In this document: in pieces, positions 1-9,699 of the stretch
Position numbering within the stretch: position 1 is the first letter of the stretch
Layout of the letters: each line of letters opens with the position of its first letter
Source of the DNA: Hyphomonas sp.
Lineage (GTDB): Bacteria; Pseudomonadota; Alphaproteobacteria; Caulobacterales; Hyphomonadaceae
Assembly: GCF_016125515.1 (NCBI RefSeq)
Contig: NZ_WGLO01000008.1
Location: 186,001 to 250,000, forward strand
Direction of reading: 5' to 3'
Length of the DNA: 64,000 nucleotides
The notes under the pieces: model-generated
Told to the model about the DNA's origin: nothing
The model's database searches: none
Seen by the model: the letters and a program-made list of their open reading frames with translations, nothing else
Made by a program: the position numbers and the translations under genes

Positions 1-795
1 GGCGACGAAGGGCAGGAAGCTCATTCGGCGCACCAGCGACATCAGGATGTAGATCGCGACCAGGCCGGACAGGGCCGAGCCGATGCCGATCGCAATGGCT
101 TCGGAGGCAGTGACCGTGACGGAGCCGACTTCGCTGCCGAAGAAGAATTCCGCGATCATGTACAGCCCGACCGCCGAGAGGACCGGCGCGCCGACCAGCA
201 TGCCGAACTTGGCAGCGTCCGGCCGTGAATAGCCGAGGGCCCGCGCGGTGGTCATGGTGATGCCGGACCGCGAGGTGCCGGGCAGGACGGCTGCGATCAC
301 CTGGACCGCACCGATCATCATCGCATGGACAGGCGTCAGGTCGTCGAGCGTGCGGGTACGCTTGCCGAACATGTCGGCAAGGCCGAGCAGGATGCCGAAG
401 CCGATCAGCGGGATGGCGACGCCGTGCACCGAACGGACGGCCGCGTTCATCTCGTCGGACACAAGAAGCTTGGCGGCGGCGAGGCCGACGATGGTCAGCG
501 GCAGGGAGGCGAGCAGGTTCATCGCCAGGCGCTCACCGGAGCTGAGCGGGCGTTTTTCCTTCAGCGCGGCCGGAAGGGCGAAAACGCCGAAGATCGCCTC
601 GCCGATCTCCTTGCGGAAATAAATCAGCATCGAGGCGACCGTGCCGAAATTGGCGACCGCGTTGATCAAGAGCTCGTCCCGGCCGACATAACCGAAATAG
701 TCTGCCGCGATCAGCACGTGGGCGGAGGAGGAGACCGGCAGCCATTCCGTGATGCCTTGGACGATCGAGATGATGAGGATCTGGAGAAGGGACAT
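1..795 (-). CDS. uppP: Undecaprenyl-diphosphatase UppP/BacA (3' end cut by window edge)
   Basis: Integral membrane phosphatase that converts undecaprenyl diphosphate to the monophosphate, recycling the lipid carrier of peptidoglycan synthesis. The 265 visible codons start at the ATG at 795 and run off the window. Both signature motifs are present: GITEWLPVSSSAH at residues 14-26 (Glu17 and His26 correspond to catalytic residues of the family) and LPGTSRSG at 171-178. Several hydrophobic helices follow, as in all BacA proteins. Family members are about 265-290 residues, so only the tail can be missing. The gene is divergent from gltD. A 6-bp hairpin (823-841) lies just upstream of its start. 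Confidence 0.95.
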   Translation of the reverse strand, partial: MSLLQILIISIVQGITEWLPVSSSAHVLIAADYFGYVGRDELLINAVANFGTVASMLIYFRKEIGEAIFGVFALPAALKEKRPLSSGERLAMNLLASLPLTIVGLAAAKLLVSDEMNAAVRSVHGVAIPLIGFGILLGLADMFGKRTRTLDDLTPVHAMMIGAVQVIAAVLPGTSRSGITMTTARALGYSRPDAAKFGMLVGAPVLSAVGLYMIAEFFFGSEVGSVTVTASEAIAIGIGSALSGLVAIYILMSLVRRMSFLPFVA

Positions 796-1111
796 GGACC
801 GGGCACCGCTGACAGCAAACAGTTCTGCCCTTAGCGCAGAAAGGTGAACGATTGAATCGTTTGCGGCTGCGCCCGATGTGAAAACCCCGCAGGGCCGGCT
901 GGCCCATGCCCTCAGAAATCCAAATATCAAAATGATACTAGATTTTTGACAAGCAGCTGCAAATTGTATTCCAGCACACAGAAAATGGCCATTAAGATAT
1001 CAATATGGTATTGTTCTCTGAAATCGCACTTGGCGTGTGGGCGGCGGCGCTCTAACAGCAGGGCTCCGCGTGCGCCCATGTGGGATTGTGCGACGACAGG
1101 GAGAAGCCGGT
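796..1111. promoter_or_regulatory. Divergent uppP/gltD intergenic region, AT-rich centre
   Basis: This 316-bp gap has no convincing gene. Bases 912-1020 are strikingly AT-rich compared with the surroundings and hold the two near-palindromes described separately (924-938 and 997-1011). A TTGACA hexamer at 946-951 lies between them, but no -10 element sits at a good 16-18 bp spacing. The last 90 bases before gltD are GC-rich again. Confidence 0.6.
924..1011 (+). promoter_or_regulatory. Two matching 15-bp near-palindromes, putative operators of gltDB
   Basis: ATATCAAAATGATAC (924-938) and ATATCAATATGGTAT (997-1011) agree at 12 of 15 bases. Each is itself an imperfect inverted repeat, ATATCA-N3-TGRTAY. 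The copies are 73 bp apart, about seven turns of B-DNA, so both would face the same side of the helix. This is the classical layout for cooperative binding or looping by one regulator. The regulator is unknown; an Lrp/AsnC- or GntR-type protein controlling ammonia assimilation is only a guess. Confidence 0.5.
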
Positions 1112-2554
1112 ATGGCGGAGCGTATGCTGCAATTCACGAAAGTGTCCCGGTCGATGCCGGACAAGCGCCCTGCGCCGGTGCGCGCGGCCGATTTCGATGA
1201 GATCTATGCAGACTTCTCGCCCGAGGCCGCGCATGCGCAGGCCAGCCGCTGTTCGCAATGCGGCGTGCCGTTCTGCCAGCAAGGTTGCCCTTTGCAGAAT
1301 AATATTCCGGATTGGCTGAAGCTGGCGGCAGAAGACCGGCTTGAGGAAGCCTGGCGCGTTTCCTCGGCCACCAACAACATGCCGGAAATCTGCGGCCGTA
1401 TCTGCCCGCAGGACCGGCTGTGCGAAGGCATCTGCACGATCGAGCAATCGGGCCATGGCACGGTGACCATCGGTTCGATCGAGAAATACATCACGGACAC
1501 GGCCTGGGCCGAAGGCTGGGTCCAGCCGATCAAGCCGCCGCGCGAACGTACGCAGTCGGCTGGCATCATTGGGGCGGGGCCGGGTGGCCTTGCTGCGGCG
1601 GAGCAGCTGCGCCGCAAGGGCTATCAGGTCACAGTGTACGACGCCTATGACCGGGGCGGCGGCTTGCTGATGTACGGCATTCCGGGTTTCAAGCTGGAAA
1701 AAGATGTCGTCGAGCGCCGCATCGCGCATCTCGAAGCCTCCGGCATCACCTTCAAGTTCAATACCCGCGTCGGCAAGGACGTGAAGCTTGCGGCCCTGCG
1801 CGTCGAGCATGACACGCTGCTGATCGCGACGGGCGTCTATGCCGCGAAGGATCTCAAGTGCCCGGGCAGCGGCTCTGACGGCGTGCTGGCCGCCCTCGAC
1901 TATCTGACCGCCTCGAACCGCAAGGGTCTTGGCGACGAGGTTCCCGGATTCGACTCCGGCGACCTGAATGCCGAAGGCAAACGCGTGGTTGTGATCGGCG
2001 GCGGCGATACGGCGATGGACTGCGTGCGCACCGCCATCCGCCAGGGCGCGAAATCAGTGACCTGTCTCTACCGGCGCGACCGGGCCAACATGCCGGGCTC
2101 GCAGCGCGAAGTTCAGAATGCGGAAGAAGAGGGTGTCGTGTTCGAATGGCTCGCCAATCCGGAAGCCATCCTCGACACCAAGGCGGGCAAGGTGAAAGCC
2201 GTGCGCGCAAGCCGGATGAAACTGGGCGAACCGGATGCATCCGGCCGCCAGAGCCCGATGAAGACGGGCGAGACGTTCGATGTAAAGGCAGACCTTGTGA
2301 TCAAGGCGCTCGGCTTCGATCCGGAAGACCTGCCGCAACTGTTCGATGAGCCGGCCCTGACCGTGAACCGCTGGGGCGCCGTGCGGGTGGATTATGCGAC
2401 GATGCAGACGAGTCTGCCGGGCGTTTATGCCGCCGGCGATATCGTGCGCGGGGCCTCGCTTGTGGTCTGGGCGATCAAGGATGGCCGCGATGCGGCAGAA
2501 GCGATGCACAAGGCCATGAAAGCCATGGCGTCTGACCGAGTGGCGGCGGAGTAA
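1112..2554 (+). CDS. gltD: Glutamate synthase (NADPH) small subunit
   Basis: Beta subunit of glutamate synthase, which passes electrons from NADPH through FAD and iron-sulfur clusters to the large subunit so that glutamine and 2-oxoglutarate give two glutamates. The 480-residue protein has N-terminal cluster cysteines at 47, 50, 55 and 59 and a second group in ICGRICPQDRLCEGIC. An FAD Rossmann motif GAGPGG lies near residue 153 and a second dinucleotide motif GGGDT near 290. An in-frame ATG at 1037 exists, but the ATG at 1112 follows a purine-rich GGGAGAAG and gives the usual MAERMLQF-type start. gltB follows after 4 bases, so the two are one operon. Confidence 0.95.
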   Translation: MAERMLQFTKVSRSMPDKRPAPVRAADFDEIYADFSPEAAHAQASRCSQCGVPFCQQGCPLQNNIPDWLKLAAEDRLEEAWRVSSATNNMPEICGRICPQDRLCEGICTIEQSGHGTVTIGSIEKYITDTAWAEGWVQPIKPPRERTQSAGIIGAGPGGLAAAEQLRRKGYQVTVYDAYDRGGGLLMYGIPGFKLEKDVVERRIAHLEASGITFKFNTRVGKDVKLAALRVEHDTLLIATGVYAAKDLKCPGSGSDGVLAALDYLTASNRKGLGDEVPGFDSGDLNAEGKRVVVIGGGDTAMDCVRTAIRQGAKSVTCLYRRDRANMPGSQREVQNAEEEGVVFEWLANPEAILDTKAGKVKAVRASRMKLGEPDASGRQSPMKTGETFDVKADLVIKALGFDPEDLPQLFDEPALTVNRWGAVRVDYATMQTSLPGVYAAGDIVRGASLVVWAIKDGRDAAEAMHKAMKAMASDRVAAE

Positions 2555-2558
2555 GTTG

Positions 2559-5500
2559 ATGAGCGAATACGTAAAGCAGTACGAAGCCAACCGTCAGAAA
2601 CTGATCGACGGCCATGCCTATAATCCGGAAGACGAGAAGGACGCGTGCGGCGTCGGCCTCGTTGTCTCGCTCGACGGCAAGCCGAAGCGCGAGATCGTGG
2701 CCATGGGGATCGCGGCGCTCAAGAATGTCTGGCACCGCGGCGCCGTGGACGCCGATGGCAAGACCGGCGACGGCGCCGGTATCCGTCTCGACGTGCCGCA
2801 GGATTTCTTCCGCGAACATGTGAGCCGAACGGGCCATACGCCGACCGATGACCGGATCTGCGTCGGGCAGATCTTCCTTCCGCGGACGGATTTCGGCGCG
2901 CAGGAGGCCGGCCGCACGCTGGTCGAGCGCGAAGTGTTGCACTTCGGGTTCTACATCTATGGCTGGCGCCAGCCGCCGGTCGATGTTTCGGTGATCGGGC
3001 AGAAGGCGAAGGATACGCGCCCCGCCATCGAGCAGATCATGTTCCGCGACGCGCGCGGCCGTAGCCCGGAAGAGCTGGAACGTGCGCTGTACATCTGCCG
3101 CCGCCGCATCGAGCGCCGCGCGCGCGAGATGGCTATCCCGTCCTTCTATGTGTGTTCGCTCAGCCACAAGTCGCTGATCTACAAGGGCATGTTCCTGGCG
3201 GCTGACATCGACAATTTCTATCTCGACCTGCGCGACGAACGGTTCATCTCGGCCTTCGCGATCTACCACCAGCGCTATTCGACCAACACGTTCCCGCAAT
3301 GGGCGCTGGCCCAGCCGTTCCGCATGATCGCGCACAATGGCGAGATCAACACGCTGCGCGGCAACAAGAACTGGATGAAGAGCCACGAGATCCGCATGGT
3401 CTCGGAGGCTTATGGAGAGCATGTCGACGACATCAAGCCGATCATCCCGGACGGCACATCGGATTCTGGCGCGCTCGATGCGGTGTGGGAACTGCTCTGC
3501 AAGTCCGGCCGCCCGGCGCCGATGGCGAAGGCGATGCTGATTCCGGAGGCCTGGTCGAAACGCGAATCGGTGATGCCGACGGCGCACCGCGCGCTCTACG
3601 ACTATTGCAACTCGGTGATGGAGCCGTGGGACGGTCCGGCGGGAATTGCGGCCTATGATGGCCGCTGGGCTGTCGCGGGGCTTGACCGCAACGGCCTGCG
3701 TCCGCTGCGCTATGCTCTGACGACGGACGGTATCCTGGCGGTGGGATCCGAAACCGGCATGTGCCCGCTCGGCAATCACGAGATTGCAAAACGCGGCTCG
3801 ATCCCCGCCGGCGGCATGATCGCGGCCGACCTGAAGACCGGCAAGTTCTACGAACACCGCGAGATGGTCGACTATCTCGCGGCGCAGGCGCCGTATGAGG
3901 AGTGGCTGCAGGCGGTGACCGAGCTCGAGCCGGAAATCGGCCCGGGCCCGGAGCCTGTGCTGTTCAACCGCGAAGACATGCTGCGGCGCCAGACGGCAGC
4001 GGGCTATTCGCTGGAGACGTTGGAACTGATCCTCGCGCCGATGGCGGAGAGCGCCAAGGAAGCAATCGGGTCGATGGGCGACGATACCGCGCCGGCCGTC
4101 CTGTCTTCGGCCTTCCGCCCTATGAGCCATTTCTTCCGGCAGAATTTCAGCCAGGTCACCAACCCGCCGATCGATCCGCTGCGCGAAGGCCGCGTGATGA
4201 GCCTGCGCACACGGTTCAAGAACCTCGGCAACGTGCTCGATACGGACAAGTCCCAGCAGGAGATCTTCGTACTGGAGAGCCCTGTGCTCACCACCGGCAT
4301 GTATGACCGCCTGCTGACGCGGCTCGGCCTCGGCACCGAGATCATTGACTGTACCTTCGCGGCCGAGGACGTCACGGCGGCGGAAGGGGAGGCGCTCAAG
4401 GCAGCGCTGGAGCGCATCCGGCGCGAAGCAGAGGAAGCCGTCCGCGCGGGCCGCGAGCACATCATCCTGACGGACGAGAACCAATCGGCGAGTCGGATTG
4501 CCGTGCCGATAATCCTTGCAACCGGCGCGGTGCATTCGCACCTCGTTGCGCAGGGCCTGCGCACCTTCTGCTCGATCACGGTGCGTTCGGCCGAATGTCT
4601 GGATACGCACTATTTCGCCGTCCTCGTCGGCGTCGGAGCGACCTGCGTCAACGCCTACCTCGCGCAGGATGCTATTGCGGACCGCCACGCGCGCGGCCTG
4701 CTCGGCGACATCACGCTCGGCCAGGCGGTGAAGAACTACAAGGAAGCGATCGAGGCGGGCCTTCTGAAAATCATCTCCAAGATGGGCATTTCGGTCATTT
4801 CGTCCTACCGGGGCGGATACAATTTCGAGGCGCTCGGTCTCTCGCGGGCGCTGGTGGCGGACTATTTCCCTGGCATGTCGAGCCGCATTTCCGGCCTTGG
4901 ACTTGCGGGCCTTGAGGAGAATGCCCTTGCGCGCCACCAGAAGGCGTTTGACGAAGACGTCATCTCGCTTCCGGTCGGCGGGTTCTACCGGCTGCGCGCG
5001 TCGGACGAACTGCACGCGCTCGACGGCACGCTGATCCACACACTGCAGGCGGCCTGTGACCGCGGCGACTATGCGATTTATCGCAAATATGTCGACGCCG
5101 TGCACGCGCGCGACCCGATCCAGCTGCGCGACCTCCTCGACTTCAAGGCGGCCCGCCCGCCGGTGCCACTGTCGCAGGTCCAGTCGATCAACGAGATCCG
5201 CAAACGGTTCGTGACCCCTGGCATGTCGCTCGGCGCGCTGTCGCCCGAGGCACACGGCACGCTGAACGTCGCGATGAACCGGATCGGCGCAAAGTCCGTG
5301 TCCGGAGAAGGCGGGGAAGACCGGGCGCGCTACCGGCCGCTGCCGAACGGCGACAACATGAACTCTGCGGTCAAGCAGATCGCGTCGGGCCGCTTCGGCG
5401 TCACGGCCGAATACCTGAACGAATGCCGCGAGATCGAGATCAAGGTGGCCCAGGGCGCCAAGCCCGGCGAGGGCGGCCAGCTTCCGGGCTTCAAGGTGAC

Positions 5501-7100
5501 CGAACTGATTGCGAAGCTGCGCCATGCCACGCCCGGCGTGACCCTGATCTCGCCGCCGCCGCACCATGATATCTACTCGATCGAAGATCTGGCCCAGCTG
5601 ATCTATGACCTGAAACAGATCAACCCCGATTGCCGTGTTTGCGTGAAACTCGTCGCCCAGTCCGGCGTCGGCACGGTCGCGGCTGGTGTGGCGAAGGCGA
5701 AGGCGGACATCATCCTGATCGCCGGCGGTGTGGGGGGCACGGGTGCCAGCCCGCAAACCTCGATCAAGTATGCCGGCCTTCCGTGGGAGATCGGCCTGGC
5801 GGAAGCGCATCAGGTGCTGTCGCTGAACAACCTGCGCGACAAGATTACCCTGCGCACGGACGGCGGCCTGCGGACAGGGCGCGACATTGTCATCGCGGCG
5901 ATGCTCGGCGCGGAAGAGTATGGCATCGGCACAGCCTCGCTGGTGGCGATGGGCTGCATCATGGTGCGCCAGTGCCACTCGAACACTTGTCCGGTCGGTG
6001 TCTGCACGCAGGACGAGGCGCTGCGCGCGCACTTCTCGGGCAATCCCGAAAAGGTCGTGAACCTGATGAGCTTCATCGCAGAGGACGTGCGCGAGATCCT
6101 GGCTTCGCTCGGCCTGAGCTCGCTGGACGAAGCGATCGGGCGCACCGACCTGTTGAAGCAGGTCAGCCGCGGCGCCGCCCATCTCGACGACCTCGATCTC
6201 AACCCGCTCCTCGTGCAGGTCGATTCCGAAGCGCCGGTGGTCTACAAGCCCAACCGCCGCGAGCCGGTGCCCGACACGCTCGACGCACAGATCCTGCGCG
6301 ATGCCGAACCCTTCTTCGAGCGCGGCGAGAAGATGCAGCTGGAATACGGCGTGCAGAACACGATGCGGGCCATCGGCGCGCGGGCAAGCTCACGCATCAC
6401 CCGCAAGTTCGGCATGCAGTCGCTGCCGGAAGGCCGGCTGCACATCCGGCTCGAAGGCTCGGCCGGCCAGTCGCTCGGCGCGTTCAGCGTGCAGGGCCTG
6501 CTGCTGGAAGTGCTGGGCGATGCGAACGATTATGTCGGCAAGGGCCTGTCCGGCGCGACCATCGTGGTCACCCCGCGTCCGCGCGACCGGCGTACGGCGC
6601 TCGGCGATGCGATTATCGGCAATACCTGCCTGTATGGCGCAACCGCCGGCAAGCTGTTCGCGGCCGGCACGGCGGGCGTGCGGTTTGCCGTGCGCAACTC
6701 CGGTGCGAAGGCGGTGGTCGAAGGCTGCGGCGCGAATGGCTGCGAGTACATGACCAATGGCCGCGCTGTGATCCTCGGCCCGGTCGGCGACAATTTCGGC
6801 GCCGGCATGACGGGCGGGGCGGCGTTCATCTGGGATCCGTCGGGCCGGTTCGAACAGGTCGTCAATCCGGACTCGATTGACTGGTATCCGCTGGCCGACA
6901 TGCCGGAAGAGCATATCGGCGAGGCGAAAGCCCTGATTGAAGAACATGCGCGGCGCACCGGCTCCGTGCGCGGCAAGGACCTGATCGACAATTGGGAGAC
7001 GACCCTCAGCCAGATGCTGATGATCGTGCCCAAGGAAATCGCATCGCTGCTTCTGGCCCGGAAAGTTCCGGCGAAGAAGAAGCAGGCCGAACGCGCCTGA
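2559..7100 (+). CDS. gltB: Glutamate synthase (NADPH) large subunit
   Basis: Alpha subunit of glutamate synthase, 1513 residues, the usual length. Cys30 in the segment DACGVGL is the expected catalytic nucleophile of the class II amidotransferase domain, so a propeptide of 29 residues is probably removed. The order is amidotransferase, central linker, FMN-binding synthase domain and C-terminal GXGXG beta-helix. The 3Fe-4S ligands are visible in CIMVRQCHSNTCPVGVC from about residue 1133. A TTG lies directly before the chosen ATG, which has GGAGTAAG upstream. The gene is cotranscribed with gltD and converges on the DUF4349 gene. Confidence 0.96.
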   Translation: MSEYVKQYEANRQKLIDGHAYNPEDEKDACGVGLVVSLDGKPKREIVAMGIAALKNVWHRGAVDADGKTGDGAGIRLDVPQDFFREHVSRTGHTPTDDRICVGQIFLPRTDFGAQEAGRTLVEREVLHFGFYIYGWRQPPVDVSVIGQKAKDTRPAIEQIMFRDARGRSPEELERALYICRRRIERRAREMAIPSFYVCSLSHKSLIYKGMFLAADIDNFYLDLRDERFISAFAIYHQRYSTNTFPQWALAQPFRMIAHNGEINTLRGNKNWMKSHEIRMVSEAYGEHVDDIKPIIPDGTSDSGALDAVWELLCKSGRPAPMAKAMLIPEAWSKRESVMPTAHRALYDYCNSVMEPWDGPAGIAAYDGRWAVAGLDRNGLRPLRYALTTDGILAVGSETGMCPLGNHEIAKRGSIPAGGMIAADLKTGKFYEHREMVDYLAAQAPYEEWLQAVTELEPEIGPGPEPVLFNREDMLRRQTAAGYSLETLELILAPMAESAKEAIGSMGDDTAPAVLSSAFRPMSHFFRQNFSQVTNPPIDPLREGRVMSLRTRFKNLGNVLDTDKSQQEIFVLESPVLTTGMYDRLLTRLGLGTEIIDCTFAAEDVTAAEGEALKAALERIRREAEEAVRAGREHIILTDENQSASRIAVPIILATGAVHSHLVAQGLRTFCSITVRSAECLDTHYFAVLVGVGATCVNAYLAQDAIADRHARGLLGDITLGQAVKNYKEAIEAGLLKIISKMGISVISSYRGGYNFEALGLSRALVADYFPGMSSRISGLGLAGLEENALARHQKAFDEDVISLPVGGFYRLRASDELHALDGTLIHTLQAACDRGDYAIYRKYVDAVHARDPIQLRDLLDFKAARPPVPLSQVQSINEIRKRFVTPGMSLGALSPEAHGTLNVAMNRIGAKSVSGEGGEDRARYRPLPNGDNMNSAVKQIASGRFGVTAEYLNECREIEIKVAQGAKPGEGGQLPGFKVTELIAKLRHATPGVTLISPPPHHDIYSIEDLAQLIYDLKQINPDCRVCVKLVAQSGVGTVAAGVAKAKADIILIAGGVGGTGASPQTSIKYAGLPWEIGLAEAHQVLSLNNLRDKITLRTDGGLRTGRDIVIAAMLGAEEYGIGTASLVAMGCIMVRQCHSNTCPVGVCTQDEALRAHFSGNPEKVVNLMSFIAEDVREILASLGLSSLDEAIGRTDLLKQVSRGAAHLDDLDLNPLLVQVDSEAPVVYKPNRREPVPDTLDAQILRDAEPFFERGEKMQLEYGVQNTMRAIGARASSRITRKFGMQSLPEGRLHIRLEGSAGQSLGAFSVQGLLLEVLGDANDYVGKGLSGATIVVTPRPRDRRTALGDAIIGNTCLYGATAGKLFAAGTAGVRFAVRNSGAKAVVEGCGANGCEYMTNGRAVILGPVGDNFGAGMTGGAAFIWDPSGRFEQVVNPDSIDWYPLADMPEEHIGEAKALIEEHARRTGSVRGKDLIDNWETTLSQMLMIVPKEIASLLLARKVPAKKKQAERA

Positions 7101-7115
7101 CCCTCCGGGGTCAGG
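7096..7115. terminator. Bidirectional hairpin holding both stop codons of gltB and the DUF4349 gene
   Basis: An 8-bp perfect stem (7096-7103 with 7108-7115, loop TCCG) sits between two convergent genes. The gltB TGA is in the left arm and the TGA of the minus-strand gene is in the right arm. Only a short T-rich stretch follows, so the intrinsic terminator is plausible but not strong. Confidence 0.6.
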
Positions 7116-8016
7116 CCGACGGTTTCTTGCGGCGGATGCGCGGCCAGATCAGGCGCAGCCAGATCCAGAGCAGCGCGCCGATGAGGATCAGCCAGGGCAG
7201 CCCCACCGCAAAGGCGGTGACGACGGCTGCGATGGCGCTCGCCAGGTTGTAGAAGAAGTTGCCGAACGCGTCGCCGAGCGGCGAAAGCGCGCCTTGCGAG
7301 ACCGGGTTGCGCTTCGTCTCATAGCTGACCGACAGCTGGCTCATGTCGACCCGCACGCGCAAGGCGGCAAGGCTGGACTTGAGCGAGTCGATCTCGCCAT
7401 TCACGCGGGCCAGTTCCCGCTCGGTTTCGAGAACATCCTTCAATTCACCGGGCCGGCTTTCGAGCAGCTTTTCCAGACGCCCGCGCAGCGTCTCCTGAGC
7501 CTTGAGCCGCGCATCGGTGTCGATGATGGACACGGTCAGGTCTTCGGCCGTGGTCTGGCGCGTCGTGATCTCACCCTTGGCGGCCGAAGCTTCGGCTTCG
7601 ACCCCGCTCAGGAAGGCCTCGATCCAGGCCGGTGTGGCGCGCAGGTTGAGGGATGCGGAGGCTTCGTCCTCGGAATAGGCGTTGAGCCAGGAGTTGGTGA
7701 TAATGCAGACGGACGGCCCCGCCTTGTTGCAGGCGTCGATATGGCCTTGCATGGTCGGCTCGATGGCCTTGACCGGCAGGCGCATTCCGATCGAGTGCAT
7801 GTAGGCGATGTATTGTTCCTGCCCCGGCTGGACGGACCCGTCGCTGGCGCCTTCTCCGCCGATGGCGGACTCTTGCGCTTCGTACATGGGCTCGGCCATT
7901 TTCATGGCCGCTTCAGGCGCCATCGCCGGGCTGGATTCATAGCCGCGGTTCGGTGCGCCGCAGGCCGCAAGCATGAGTGCCGATGTTCCGGCAGCCAGCA
8001 GATGTCTGAGTTTCAT
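7111..8016 (-). CDS. DUF4349 family lipoprotein
   Basis: A 301-residue envelope protein. The start at 8016 follows GGGAGGACC and gives a lipoprotein signal ending in LMLAAC, so Cys19 is the likely lipidation site. The middle is a long charged region (about 110-235) that looks coiled-coil. It is followed by a hydrophobic segment (about 250-290) ending in WIWLRLIWPRIRRKKPSA, i.e. one or two membrane helices and a basic tail. This fits DUF4349, whose role is not established. It lies 88 bp downstream of the acyl-CoA carboxylase gene and may be cotranscribed. An upstream in-frame extension exists but lacks a signal peptide. Confidence 0.85.
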   Translation of the reverse strand: MKLRHLLAAGTSALMLAACGAPNRGYESSPAMAPEAAMKMAEPMYEAQESAIGGEGASDGSVQPGQEQYIAYMHSIGMRLPVKAIEPTMQGHIDACNKAGPSVCIITNSWLNAYSEDEASASLNLRATPAWIEAFLSGVEAEASAAKGEITTRQTTAEDLTVSIIDTDARLKAQETLRGRLEKLLESRPGELKDVLETERELARVNGEIDSLKSSLAALRVRVDMSQLSVSYETKRNPVSQGALSPLGDAFGNFFYNLASAIAAVVTAFAVGLPWLILIGALLWIWLRLIWPRIRRKKPSA

Positions 8017-8104
8017 GGTATGGTCCTCCCCAGATGGGCATTCACGCATCATCGCCCGTAAAATGGCAAGAGGTTGCCCGAACCGGGGTGAGTTTGCGTG
8101 AGGA

Positions 8105-9652
8105 TCAGGGCCGGAAGGTGACGCGCCGCTCGCCGGGCGTGAGGACACGCTGCGCGTGGTGGATATAATCGACCAGAAGCGCGCGGGTGTCGCGCGGGTC
8201 GATGATCTCCTCGGCGAGGAAGCTCTCGGCCGTCCGGAAGGGCGAACGGATCGCTTCGAACTTGCGGTAAAGCTGGGCTTTCAGCTCTTCCGGATTCTCC
8301 GCTTCCGACAATTCCTTACGAAACGCCGCCTCGATCCCGCCTGCCATCGGCAGCGAGCCCCAGTCGCCGCTGGGCCAGCAATAGCGCCACTTGGTCTTCG
8401 ACTGGTTCATCATCGCGGACCCGGCCAGACCGTAAGCCTTGCGGATCACCACCGAGCAGACCGGCACGTCAGCCTGATAGACCGCCGTCATGGCGCGCAC
8501 GCCGGCGCGGGTGACGCCGGCCGTCTCGGCTTTCACGCCGACGGCGAAGCCGGGGCAATCGACGAAGTGAACCACCGGCAGGTGGAAGGTCGAGCACAGG
8601 TCCATGTGGCGGGTGACCTTGTCGCAGACATCAGCCGTCCAGGCCCCGTCCAGGAAGAAGGGATCGCCGGCCAGGATGCCGACCGCATAGCCATCGATCC
8701 GGGCGAGACCTGTGACGATGCCGCGGCCCCAGTCATGGCCGATCTCGAAGAAGCTGCCCTGATCGACCGCAGCCTCGATGATGCGGCGCGGCTTGTAGGG
8801 CGTGCGCCCGTCCTTCGGCACGATCGAGAGCAGGCTCTCTTCCCGCCGTTTCGGATCGTCCGTCGGCGGACGGCGCTCCGGAATCTCATGGATGGAGGAA
8901 GGCAAGTAGGACAGGAACCGCCGGGCCGCCGCAAATGCGTCAGCTTCCGAATCGACGACATTGTCGACCGTGCCGTTCTGGGCCTGGATCTTCCATCCGC
9001 CGAGTTCTTCCTTGGTGACATTCTCGCCCAGCGCGATCGCCACCGGCGGCCCGGCGACGAAGACCTGGCTGAGTTCCTTGACCATCACGGAGAAGTGACT
9101 GGCGGCCACGCGCCCCGCGCCCATGCCTGCGCAGGGGCCCAGTGCCAGCGACACGAACGGCACTTGCGACAGGCCGTGCACGATCTCGTTCCAGCCCGGC
9201 GTTTCGGGAATGTAGGTGCGCGGGTCCTTCTCCAGGCTCTTGACCGAGCCGCCCCCGCCTGTGCCATCGATCATCTGAACCAGGGGCATCCGGTATTCGG
9301 TCGCCATCTTGATCATCTGGACCATCTTCTGCCAGATCGACGCGTCCGAGGCCCCGCCGCGCACGGTGAAATCGTCGGCAAGGATCACCACAGGCCGGTT
9401 TTCGAGCCGCGCCCGGCCGGTCACGGAGGTAGACGGCGTGAAGGCTTCGAGCGTGTCGTCCGGCCCGTAGACCGCCTTGCCGGCGATCTTGCCGATTTCA
9501 TGGAAGCTGCCGGGATCGGCCAGGAAGGCGACACGTTCCCGTACCGTCAGCTTGCCGCGCCCGCGCTGGCGTTCAACCGGCTCATCGCCGCCCATCCGTT
9601 CAGCCAGGCGCTCGCGCCGGCGCAATTCTTCGATCGACTTTTCCCAACTCAT
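8105..9652 (-). CDS. Acyl-CoA carboxylase, carboxyltransferase (beta) subunit
   Basis: A 515-residue member of the PccB/MccB/AccD-type carboxyltransferase family, which moves a carboxyl group from biotin to an acyl-CoA such as propionyl- or methylcrotonyl-CoA. Two crotonase-like halves are recognisable. The first has GKLTVRERVAFLADPGSF and TDGTGGGGSVKSLEKD-like segments, and the second has CPGFAVGVKAETAGVTRAG and AYGLAGSAMM. No biotin carboxylase or biotin carrier subunit is encoded next to it, so its partner must be elsewhere or the substrate differs. Substrate specificity cannot be read from the sequence. It is divergent from the SCP2 gene. Confidence 0.9.
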   Translation of the reverse strand: MSWEKSIEELRRRERLAERMGGDEPVERQRGRGKLTVRERVAFLADPGSFHEIGKIAGKAVYGPDDTLEAFTPSTSVTGRARLENRPVVILADDFTVRGGASDASIWQKMVQMIKMATEYRMPLVQMIDGTGGGGSVKSLEKDPRTYIPETPGWNEIVHGLSQVPFVSLALGPCAGMGAGRVAASHFSVMVKELSQVFVAGPPVAIALGENVTKEELGGWKIQAQNGTVDNVVDSEADAFAAARRFLSYLPSSIHEIPERRPPTDDPKRREESLLSIVPKDGRTPYKPRRIIEAAVDQGSFFEIGHDWGRGIVTGLARIDGYAVGILAGDPFFLDGAWTADVCDKVTRHMDLCSTFHLPVVHFVDCPGFAVGVKAETAGVTRAGVRAMTAVYQADVPVCSVVIRKAYGLAGSAMMNQSKTKWRYCWPSGDWGSLPMAGGIEAAFRKELSEAENPEELKAQLYRKFEAIRSPFRTAESFLAEEIIDPRDTRALLVDYIHHAQRVLTPGERRVTFRP

Positions 9653-9699
9653 GATTTGCAGGTGATCGCCTTGCCGTTGGGCGCGTCAAGGGAATCTTC

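Noticed and set aside
2475-6182. Open frame of more than 1,200 codons on the minus strand
   Set aside because: It is antisense to gltB, rich in Arg, His, Asp and Leu, and lacks any domain. Such frames arise from the GC-rich third positions of the real gene.
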